From NCBI GenBank assembly GCA_004554075.1, contig SFOB01000151.1:1-5408 (forward strand): a stretch of DNA of 5,408 nucleotides, written 5' to 3'. Under the pieces are notes generated by a model, which did no database searches, was not told where the DNA came from, and worked only from the letters and a program-made list of their open reading frames with translations. Source of the DNA: Treponema sp. (lineage in GTDB: Bacteria; Spirochaetota; Spirochaetia; Treponematales; Treponemataceae). This document shows positions 1 through 5,408 of this stretch, piece by piece. Numbering within the stretch: the stretch's first letter is position 1; each line of letters starts with the position of its first letter. The translations under genes and the position numbers were made by a program.

Positions 1-612
1 GTTTAGGATTGTCTTGAAATCTGCTGTTGAATAGTGATGCATGAAAAATACATCATCAATGACATCTGGATTGGTATCACGAACCTTGTTTATCAGAGTG
101 TTTACCATGCACCGGTTCAGAAATTTCGTTATATTCTTTTTGATTATTTCTGACAGATGTACTTGAATCATGCGTGAGGGTTCCACCACCGAATAACCTA
201 ATCTTTTTGCCTCATCAAACTTCTCTTTAGCAACAAGTATTCCATCCACTCCAAAGGCAGGTTCCTTAATTTTTATTCCAGATAATTCGCCAGTTACAGA
301 ACCTGTATCCAGGCATAAAACATACCCCAGCCTTAAATCCTTAAAACCTCCAACATCAGTTCCATGGAGCAGGATTCTATATTCATATGGTTCAAGGCAC
401 ATATTATCCCGGATATGTACAGAAGGCAGTGGCAATCCATATTCAGCATCAATTTCATTACGTAAATACCGAATCTCATTTAATAACGGAGAATCATTAT
501 GTTCATCAACAAGAGGCATTAATGCGTAACCTATCTGCAATTCAGGACTTGGCTGCTCTCCGAAATCTGTATAGATTTCATCGTCATAGATTCTGGGCTT
601 TCTCTTTCTCAT
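1..612 (-). CDS. Stand-alone FlhA-type (FHIPEP) cytoplasmic domain protein, 3' end outside the window
   Basis: This open frame of 204 codons starts at ATG 612 and runs off the left edge without a stop. Its translation follows the cytoplasmic domain of FlhA/FHIPEP export proteins: IGYALMPLVDE (27-37), LPLPSVHIRDN (60-70), EPYEYRI (74-80), KEPAFG (116-121) and GYSVVEPSRMIQVHLSEII (139-157). In flagellar and type III secretion systems this domain forms a ring below the export gate and docks chaperone-substrate complexes. The usual N-terminal membrane domain of about 300 residues is absent. A stop codon in the same frame (625-627) lies just before the ATG, so the protein must begin here. A polar 25-residue leader (MRKRKPRIYDDE...) replaces it, keeping only a remnant of the linker (PSPELQIGY). 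The gene begins 15 bases after the VWA stop and is presumably co-transcribed. The family match is strong; a role outside secretion is inference. Confidence 0.88.
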   Translation of the reverse strand, partial: MRKRKPRIYDDEIYTDFGEQPSPELQIGYALMPLVDEHNDSPLLNEIRYLRNEIDAEYGLPLPSVHIRDNMCLEPYEYRILLHGTDVGGFKDLRLGYVLCLDTGSVTGELSGIKIKEPAFGVDGILVAKEKFDEAKRLGYSVVEPSRMIQVHLSEIIKKNITKFLNRCMVNTLINKVRDTNPDVIDDVFFMHHYSTADFKTILN

Positions 613-627
613 CTTATTTCTGCCTTA

Positions 628-1803
628 CTAAGCATTTGCTTTTAAACTTGGAATCCACGTGGCCTTGTTAAATCTCAAACGTTTAATCCATTTAATCGCA
701 TTGTCATATTCATACTTTCCGGTCAGAATCCAAAGAATCTGCTTATGCAGCTTTAGTTTCGGGACATCTGCATAACCGTCGGTAAAGATAATCAGCCCCT
801 GGTATTCTGGATGGGACTCATAATAATCTATGGCACACTGAAAATCCGTACCACCACGACCTATGATTCTTATAGATTTTGCAGCCTTCTTTAATTCAAG
901 CTCCTGCTTTATCTCCGTATCAAAGGCTAGTACATGAATAACTTCAACGCCATAACTAAAGAAGTGGTTTATGATAGAAAGGAAGTTCTTCAAATCCTCT
1001 GTATCAATCGACCCGCTGACATCTACAGCAACCAGAAGGTGTGTCTTAGGCTCAAACTGACTTCCCATAAACTCAAAACCATAGCGGCGGTTAGGCTTCA
1101 TACGGGTAAGCTTTCTGCGCTGAGTAATAATGCTTGCCCGAAACTGAGAAAGAATCCTGCGATAGTCCATCGGTATTTTCAGAGATGCCGTAATTGACTC
1201 CTGAAACTCTCCGCTTATGCTGCCCCACTGATTCGTCTTCATCGCCTTCTGTATCTGCTGATTCACGGAGTCAGTCATCTCTTCATCTTCGTCCCAGAGT
1301 TCTGAAGCATCAGCAGCAGCCTCATAATCCCAGATTTGGCCTTTTTTAAGGCCCGGCATAAGATGTTTCTGTCCGTCATTATCCATGGCATCAAAATCAG
1401 GACAGATATAATAAAGCTTCTTGTAATACTCCTCGTAGCTTAATCCTGATTCCAGGTTGTAATGAGCAGCATCCTTCAACTTCTTATCGTGATAGCAGTG
1501 CTCATTAAGAGTTACATCGCTTGCCGTCGTAAGGGCACTTCGATTTGGATTCTGCGGCACTCGCTGATACGGATGCTTAAGAAGGATTCTCGTAACCTCA
1601 TTCTTAAGTCCCTGCTCAATGTCTCCAGCAGACTGGTCTTTAAGAAGCTCAGGATTGTATTCAATACGCCTTTTTCCGGTTCTGAACGTACACTTCATAT
1701 CACAGTTCGGCTCAAGTTTATGAGTACAGTAAACATTAAAGAGAAGCGGATCATACAAAAACCATTTATCAACAACACGGCTGATTGTTTCTTTTACAGA
1801 CAT
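628..1803 (-). CDS. VWA-domain protein with DUF2201-type, degenerate metallopeptidase-like N-terminal region
   Basis: This 391-residue soluble protein has two regions. The N-terminal part resembles the putative metallopeptidase domain of DUF2201 proteins: IEYNPELL (47-54), then NEVTRILLKH (68-77) where the family normally reads HEVLHxxxxH, then ASDVTLNE (94-101). Both histidines of HExxH are replaced (N68, R72), so zinc catalysis is unlikely. An acidic stretch (WDEDEEMTD, 170-178) links to a C-terminal VWA domain with a complete metal-ion-dependent adhesion site: DVSGS (261-265), T319 in GRGGTD, and D342 in FTDGYAD. Such proteins usually pair with a MoxR-class ATPase, and here the ATPase gene is immediately upstream, 12 bases away. 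The start is supported by GGAGG at 1808-1812, only 4 bases before the ATG. Likely role: partner or client-presenting subunit of the ATPase. The VWA call is near certain; the N-terminal assignment is good. Confidence 0.92.
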   Translation of the reverse strand: MSVKETISRVVDKWFLYDPLLFNVYCTHKLEPNCDMKCTFRTGKRRIEYNPELLKDQSAGDIEQGLKNEVTRILLKHPYQRVPQNPNRSALTTASDVTLNEHCYHDKKLKDAAHYNLESGLSYEEYYKKLYYICPDFDAMDNDGQKHLMPGLKKGQIWDYEAAADASELWDEDEEMTDSVNQQIQKAMKTNQWGSISGEFQESITASLKIPMDYRRILSQFRASIITQRRKLTRMKPNRRYGFEFMGSQFEPKTHLLVAVDVSGSIDTEDLKNFLSIINHFFSYGVEVIHVLAFDTEIKQELELKKAAKSIRIIGRGGTDFQCAIDYYESHPEYQGLIIFTDGYADVPKLKLHKQILWILTGKYEYDNAIKWIKRLRFNKATWIPSLKANA

Positions 1804-1815
1804 GATTCCTCCGCC

Positions 1816-2892
1816 CTATTTAATCTCCGAAACAAACTTTGTCATTTTTGAGTAAAGCTCCGGACACTCACCAATAATAAAAACAAGAGCATTCGGATAC
1901 ATCGTTCCGCTGAACATATTCGCAAAGTGAGCCATTGCCTCACGTAGTTTCTTTGATTCAAGATAATTGAAATATGAAGCAAGATTTTCTGCCATGACAG
2001 CTTTATCATCATCAGAGTATTTGTCACTTTCCAAGTAAACAAAGACAGCATCATTGATTGTCGCAAACTGTGGCGTTTTATACGAATCAAGCTTGAGCCT
2101 GTTCATCTCGTAGTTTCCAAGAAGCAGTTCCTTTGCCGTAAGAAGGTGATTATGATCGAGGAACTCAAAGAATCTGTTTGCTGCAACGCCACCAACAATT
2201 CCCGCAATAATGCTTTTATGGCTCTGCTTCAGAACATCTTTTCCGCTAATGATTTCAGAAACACGCACCCATGCACGGCGGTCCGGTGTTTTTTCAAGAT
2301 TATCCAGGTCTTCTACCGCAACCTGATTATCCAAAGCCTTAGGATTTGCTGCGATGTAGCTTGTAATACGCTCATCTACGCCGTTCTTATTGGCCCACAA
2401 AAGCCAGTCCTGAACACTCGGAACAAACTCGTAAATGTTAAAGCGGGAAACAAGAGCCGGATCCAAATCTGTAAGCTGATATTCTTCACCATTGTTTACC
2501 GCAGAAATGATGCGGCTTCCTGCAGGAAGCGAGCGACCAGCAAGCTTACGGTTCAAAGCAAGGTCCATAATTGTCTGCAAAACTTCCGGACGGGCACGGT
2601 TCAATTCATCAAGAAAGAGGACAACCGGGGTATCGTCTGTCGGAAACCAGTATGGCGGCATAAACTCTGTGTGCCCAGTCTCTTCATTTTTATGAGGAAT
2701 ACCAATCAAATCTCCCGGGTCACTCATCTGGCCTAAAAACAGAGAAACAACTTTACACCCCTTAGCGGTAAAAAACTTTTCAAGAATCTGAGATTTTCCG
2801 ATTCCGTGCTTTCCCATGAGCATAATATTCTGAGTAGCAGGTGTTTCTTCCAGAATCTCCAATAACATGTTTCCATCAATTCTTACTGACAT
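1816..2892 (-). CDS. MoxR-class AAA+ ATPase
   Basis: This 358-residue ATPase has a full set of AAA+ motifs: Walker A GKHGIGKS (27-34), the MoxR-like DPGDLIG segment (58-64), PPYWFP (79-84), Walker B VLFLDELN (91-98, with D95 and E96), a sensor-1 region IISAVNN (128-134), an arginine-finger-like DPALVSRF (144-151), and a sensor-2-like PDRRAW (203-208). It resembles the MoxR/AAA_5 ATPases that travel with DUF2201 VWA proteins. The C-terminal 100 residues or so are helical and carry no motif I recognise. The family works as hexameric, chaperone-like remodelling machines in the cytoplasm, often delivering force through a VWA partner. GGAGG at 2902-2906 lies 9 bases before the ATG and supports this start. 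The gene follows a 66-base gap, the longest spacing inside the cluster, where a promoter may lie. It is tightly joined to the VWA gene downstream. Confidence 0.95.
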   Translation of the reverse strand: MSVRIDGNMLLEILEETPATQNIMLMGKHGIGKSQILEKFFTAKGCKVVSLFLGQMSDPGDLIGIPHKNEETGHTEFMPPYWFPTDDTPVVLFLDELNRARPEVLQTIMDLALNRKLAGRSLPAGSRIISAVNNGEEYQLTDLDPALVSRFNIYEFVPSVQDWLLWANKNGVDERITSYIAANPKALDNQVAVEDLDNLEKTPDRRAWVRVSEIISGKDVLKQSHKSIIAGIVGGVAANRFFEFLDHNHLLTAKELLLGNYEMNRLKLDSYKTPQFATINDAVFVYLESDKYSDDDKAVMAENLASYFNYLESKKLREAMAHFANMFSGTMYPNALVFIIGECPELYSKMTKFVSEIK

Positions 2893-2914
2893 AAGACTAT
2901 TCCTCCAGTCTATC

Positions 2915-2944
2915 TATATATAATTTACAACATTGAAGTGCCAA
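2915..2944 (-). promoter_or_regulatory. Possible internal promoter for the ATPase-VWA-FHIPEP genes
   Basis: On the minus strand TTGGCA (2944-2939) matches five of six bases of the -35 consensus. It is followed after 16 or 18 bases by TATATA (2922-2917 or 2920-2915). It sits in the 66-base gap before the ATPase, just upstream of its ribosome binding site. The TA-rich -10 is a weak match and such sequences arise by chance, so this is tentative. If real, the last three genes could be expressed apart from the three paralogues. Confidence 0.35.
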
Positions 2945-2956
2945 CAAACGGCACCT
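2936..2956 (-). repeat. Small intergenic hairpin
   Basis: On the minus strand AGGTGCC and GGCACTT pair over seven positions (one G-U) around a 7-base loop. The hairpin starts two bases after the stop of the upstream gene. No U tract follows, so it is not a standard terminator. Its 3' arm overlaps the candidate -35 TTGGCA. It could stabilise the 3' end of the upstream message or partly attenuate read-through. Confidence 0.4.
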
Positions 2957-2958
2957 CA

Positions 2959-3660
2959 CTATATTTCCCAGAATTCCTTCATAAGAACTTTCGGATCAGC
3001 CAGAAAATCCCTGTGAAAAATTCGGACATTTCTTCCGTTTATCAGCATTGCAGAGTAAAGGTTTCTCTGAACAAGGCTTCTATTCTTCTGGGAAGATGCA
3101 TCATAAAGAGTTCGTATTGAATTCTGGGCAATTTCTATCGTCTTCGTTGTCAAACCCTTCGAGCTCAATTCGATTCTCCTGTAATCCTCCTGCAGCTTAT
3201 TAAACTGCTGCTTCTGAAGGTTATATAATTCATCGCAGAGTCCTTTCAGGATGTTTTCTACCAGCACATACTCTTCAAGCCAGAAAAGCTTTAAGAGAGG
3301 ATTATGCGGCAGAATCCTCATCGTAATATCATTGATGCAGACAATCACCGAAAGCTCATCAAACTTTTTCTCCTTGTGCCCGTAATAACAGAACCGCAGT
3401 TTGAATTCCGTTCGGGTCGGATGACTGGTTTCTGTAAATGACAGGTCATACTTCTGAGTAAGTTCTGAAACAACCTGCCTTATATGCTCCACGACATCAT
3501 TGTTTGTGAGATTCGCATTAACAAGAAAAAAGTCATTCTGAAATGAATGTTTCTTCAAAAGGTCACAGAACAATCCCTGCCAGAACTCTGTCTGAATTCT
3601 TGAGAACAATTCCGTCTGCTCGCGCTCCAGGGCTACAGCAAGCTGCTTCTGATTCATCAT
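2959..3660 (-). CDS. Unknown protein, third member of the local paralogous family
   Basis: I recognise no known domain in this 233-residue soluble protein. The frame is open to 3723, but ATG 3660 is chosen because AGGAGG stands 7 bases before it and it overlaps the previous stop as TAATG. The N-terminal helix holds EFW (25-27). A mixed alpha/beta middle follows (FFLV, then FKLRFCYYG, then ELSVIVCI). The C-terminal part has SIRTLYD (181-187), LYSAML, and FHRDF (215-219) followed by DPKVLMKEF. The same landmarks occur in order in the broken gene at 4482-5221 (ELW, FYLV, SIKCLYE, YLYSVL, YHKDF, EPNVLIKKL) and more weakly in the gene at 3660-4442. There is no signal peptide or membrane segment. 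It is translationally coupled to its upstream neighbour and lies before the ATPase, so it is probably part of the same system. Client, adaptor or effector roles cannot be told apart from sequence. Confidence 0.85.
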   Translation of the reverse strand: MMNQKQLAVALEREQTELFSRIQTEFWQGLFCDLLKKHSFQNDFFLVNANLTNNDVVEHIRQVVSELTQKYDLSFTETSHPTRTEFKLRFCYYGHKEKKFDELSVIVCINDITMRILPHNPLLKLFWLEEYVLVENILKGLCDELYNLQKQQFNKLQEDYRRIELSSKGLTTKTIEIAQNSIRTLYDASSQKNRSLVQRNLYSAMLINGRNVRIFHRDFLADPKVLMKEFWEI

Positions 3661-4442
3661 TAGAAAGCCTCCTGCTTCTTTTTCAGGTTTTCTACCATTT
3701 CGTTGATTTCTTCGCCATAGCAATGAACAGGTGCGCAGCTTAAGACATCCGGAATCTTAATTTCCCGTGGCTCATTCAAGAGTTTAATAAGAAGCGAAGC
3801 ATCTTTTGAAAAAGGTTTATGAAAAATCTCTATTTCATATGTCGTCTTATCCGAAGTCTGAAATAAAATCACACTAAGAAGCCTGTTCTGATTAAGCTCA
3901 TACGGGATGAGTTTTTTCCCAAGAATTGAGTCGCACAAAGCCTTAATAGAAACTGTTACAATTTCTGATGATTTAGAGTTCAGATAAAACTTCTCTCTTA
4001 ATGAGTCAATCTGTTCGGTCAGCGGTTTTACATCTATAGCAAGATAATCACGAATCCAGTTAAATCCAGCCTTGTAATATGAGTGAGAAAAATGACGTGT
4101 AGTAATATGAGGAGCAGATATAGAGAAATCTCCTGTCTCTCTTTCAATGCCGATATAAATCGGGTACGGAATCAGGGAGATATAAAAAAGCTCGTTATGA
4201 GAGAATGCCGAATATTTCAGTCCGTTCTCTTTTGCGATATTCTTAATTTCCTTTCTCAGCTCAAAAATCGACTGACTAACGGAAACTTCAGAATCAGGCT
4301 CATACATCTTTTGTCTGCTCAAAAGAAAGTAATAAATCTGTTTCCAGAATTCTCCGGTAAGTCGATAGATCATCTCATTAAGTTCAAGGCATGGTTCATC
4401 GTTCTCATTCATAGCTCCAATATAACCATGTGTAACTATCAT
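3660..4442 (-). CDS. Unknown protein, second member of the local paralogous family
   Basis: This 260-residue soluble protein is not recognised by name. It carries diverged forms of the family landmarks: EFWKQIYYFLL (31-41), an alpha/beta middle with ELFYISLI, then SIKALCD (165-171), RLLSVILF, and IFHKPF (206-211) followed by LLIKLL. Unlike its two relatives it has about 35 extra residues at the C-terminus (IKIPDVLSCAP..., ending in a charged helix). The start is uncertain. ATG 4442 has no Shine-Dalgarno site and lies inside a small hairpin. ATG 4412 (250 residues) has GGAG only 2 bases upstream. TTG 4457 is less likely. The stop TAA at 3660-3662 overlaps the next start as TAATG, which points to coupled translation and similar output of the two proteins. 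Confidence 0.78.
   Translation of the reverse strand: MIVTHGYIGAMNENDEPCLELNEMIYRLTGEFWKQIYYFLLSRQKMYEPDSEVSVSQSIFELRKEIKNIAKENGLKYSAFSHNELFYISLIPYPIYIGIERETGDFSISAPHITTRHFSHSYYKAGFNWIRDYLAIDVKPLTEQIDSLREKFYLNSKSSEIVTVSIKALCDSILGKKLIPYELNQNRLLSVILFQTSDKTTYEIEIFHKPFSKDASLLIKLLNEPREIKIPDVLSCAPVHCYGEEINEMVENLKKKQEAF
3668..3673 (-). promoter_or_regulatory. Shine-Dalgarno site that fixes the start at 3660
   Basis: The minus strand reads AGGAGG, a full match to the consensus, 7 bases before ATG 3660 (a second ATG follows directly at 3657). It lies inside the last codons of the upstream gene. It makes the short start far more likely than the upstream alternative at 3723. Confidence 0.85.
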
Positions 4443-4454
4443 TTTGTGATAGTT
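4434..4454 (-). repeat. Inverted repeat over the start of the second paralogue
   Basis: AACTATCA and TGATAGTT form a perfect 8-base-pair stem around a 5-base loop (CAAAA on the minus strand). ATG 4442 sits at the loop/stem junction. No U tract follows on the minus strand, so it is not a terminator. It may lower initiation at 4442, or it may be leader structure if the true start is 4412. Confidence 0.45.
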
Positions 4455-4481
4455 CAAAAAACATTTTTCAAATTCATCAAA

Positions 4482-5221
4482 TTATTTTCGTTTCAGTTTC
4501 TTAATCAGCACATTCGGCTCATCTAAAAAATCCTTATGATAAATGCAGGACTCTTTGCCTGAAATATACAGAACAGAATAAAGATATCCCTGTTTTATTT
4601 CCTTATAATTTTCAGCTGAAGTCTCATAAAGGCATTTTATGGAACTGCTCGCTATCTCCAGGGACTTTACGGAAACTTCCTTTGAATCTTGTTCGAGTTT
4701 TTCCCTATATTTCTTGAACTTATCAAAACATTCTCTATTCTCTGACAAGACTTTCTCTATATAGTCAGAAATTACATTTCCTACGATTTGATATTCATAA
4801 AGCCCCATAAACAATGACCTGCCAGAACCCGAATACAAAGGCCGCTGCGATTGACAGAAACTATGATTTCATTTCGCAAAGAGTACTTCTTTTTTGAAGA
4901 TTTTCCGAACGCACAGAATCCCAGATAAAACTGTATTTCCTTCTTTTTCGTGAATCTTGTACAGGAAATACCGTAAAAAAACGAGAACTTTTTAAGAAGC
5001 CTATGCAAATACACCTCAGCATCATGTACATCCGGTTCCTTACCGACCAAGTAAAACTCCTCCAGATAATTATGTCTTCTTGAAACTTCCATGAAATCGT
5101 AGAGCCAGAATCCATTATTCCATAATTCAGCCTGGGCCTGTTCCAGAAGAAGTGTCCTTTCGCGCCTGAGCATATGGTCCAGTGAGTATATTTCATAGTC
5201 CCTCTTATCAATTACTCTCAT
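4482..5221 (-). pseudogene. Unknown protein, first member of the local paralogous family, broken by a one-base frameshift
   Basis: Two overlapping frames make one gene. The first runs from ATG 5221 to a stop at 4781 (146 residues). The second, one frame back, continues to the stop at 4482. Joined, they give about 246 residues, close to the 233 and 260 of the neighbours, and the join restores collinear similarity to the gene at 2959-3660: RERTLLLEQAQAELW (20-34), FYLV (56-59), the beta-rich middle ending IRVL, then SIKCLYE, YLYSVL and YHKDF. The break lies around 4803-4820, where one base is missing relative to an intact gene. A G4 run (4803-4806) is a plausible site. No classical slippery heptamer lies in the usable overlap. 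It could be a real pseudogene, an assembly error or a switching site. The start has no clear ribosome binding site and lies just downstream of a terminator. Function is unknown. Confidence 0.75.
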
Positions 5222-5236
5222 AAAAAATTACAGTAT

Positions 5237-5270
5237 AAAAAAACTCCCTATCATTTTATGACAGAGAGTT
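5237..5270 (-). terminator. Intrinsic terminator of the upstream unit
   Basis: On the minus strand a 13-pair stem with two G-U pairs (ACTCTCTGTCAT against ATGATAGGGAGT, plus one A-T pair) encloses a 3-base loop and runs into seven T residues. The two wobble pairs become mismatches if read on the plus strand, and the T tract is on the minus side, so it acts on minus-strand transcripts. It lies 20 bases after the stop of the partial gene at the right edge and about 15 bases before the first gene of the cluster. Confidence 0.85.
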
Positions 5271-5290
5271 GCCTATTCCAGATTTTATTT

Positions 5291-5408
5291 TTAGTTAGCC
5301 ACAAAAAATCTATGCCAGTTTTCCATCAGGCTTCTGATATTGTCTTTTCCAACAACATTCGAACTCTGTATATCATACTGAGGAATGTCCAGATTGTGCT
5401 TCTGACAA
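5291..5408 (-). CDS. C-terminal end of an unrecognised protein (5' end outside the window)
   Basis: The last 38 codons of a minus-strand gene are visible, ending with TAA at 5291-5293. The tail reads CQKHNLDIPQYDIQSSNVV and ends NWHRFFVAN. The other forward frame checked at this edge closes at a TGA within 12 codons, and the terminator just downstream supports this as a true gene end. The fragment is too short to assign a family. Because the terminator separates it from the cluster, it need not belong to the same system. Confidence 0.6.
   Translation of the reverse strand, partial: CQKHNLDIPQYDIQSSNVVGKDNIRSLMENWHRFFVAN

Noticed and set aside
387..671. Plus-strand open frame of 94 codons
   Set aside because: It is antisense to the FHIPEP-domain gene and the end of the VWA gene; the minus-strand protein has clear family motifs and this frame has none.
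2146..2736. Plus-strand open frame of 196 codons
   Set aside because: It lies wholly opposite the AAA+ ATPase, whose motifs are intact; its translation shows no recognisable domain.
3661..3723. Extended start at 3723 for the third paralogue
   Set aside because: AGGAGG at the right distance before ATG 3660 and the TAATG overlap favour the shorter form; the extra residues would overlap the upstream gene by about 60 bases.
4083..4526. Plus-strand open frame of 147 codons
   Set aside because: It is antisense to the second paralogue and its translation has no family features; it is most simply a shadow frame.
4885..4895. A_AAA_AAG slippery heptamer as a programmed -1 frameshift site
   Set aside because: The -1 frame hits TGA at 4869-4871, so slippage there cannot join the two halves of the gene.
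4861..5211. Minus-strand open frame of 116 codons inside the first paralogue
   Set aside because: It is the third frame of the same stretch and has none of the paralogue landmarks, which lie in the other two frames.
5232..5237. TATACT as a -10 promoter element for the cluster
   Set aside because: No convincing -35 is found at 16-18 bases upstream, and the region overlaps the terminator T tract, so I do not list it as a promoter.

Overview
The window carries a compact operon read entirely on the minus strand, so transcription runs from high to low coordinates. Base composition is moderately AT-rich, Shine-Dalgarno sites are strong (AGGAGG or GGAGG before several genes), and genes are packed tightly, with one stop/start overlap. 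This fits a bacterium with Gram-positive-like or spirochaete-like translation signals, possibly a host-associated anaerobe. No phylogenetic marker is present, so the taxonomy is a guess. I see no tRNA, rRNA, CRISPR array or transposase, no plus-strand gene, and no gene-free stretch over about 80 bases.

Layout in transcription order: (1) 5408-5291, the last 38 codons of an unrecognised gene. (2) 5270-5237, an intrinsic terminator closing that unit. (3) 5221-4482, a gene of unknown function broken by a one-base frameshift near 4803-4820. (4) 4442-3660, an intact unknown gene. (5) 3660-2959, a third unknown gene, coupled to the previous one by a TAATG overlap. Genes 3, 4 and 5 look like diverged copies of one family. 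(6) A 66-base gap with a small hairpin and a possible internal promoter. (7) 2892-1816, a MoxR-class AAA+ ATPase. (8) 1803-628, a VWA protein with a DUF2201-type N-terminal metallopeptidase-like region whose HExxH site has decayed. (9) 612-1, running off the window, a soluble protein that matches the cytoplasmic domain of the flagellar/type III export protein FlhA (FHIPEP family) but has no membrane domain.

The combination is the striking point. A MoxR ATPase and a VWA partner are a known chaperone-like pair. Here they are followed by a free-standing FlhA cytoplasmic domain, with no flagellar or secretion gene visible, and preceded by three members of an unrecognised family. My inference is that the FlhA-like domain has been reused as a soluble docking or ring-forming platform in an AAA+/VWA remodelling system, and that the three paralogues are adaptors, clients or effectors. 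The parts are visible in the sequence; the joint function is a hypothesis.
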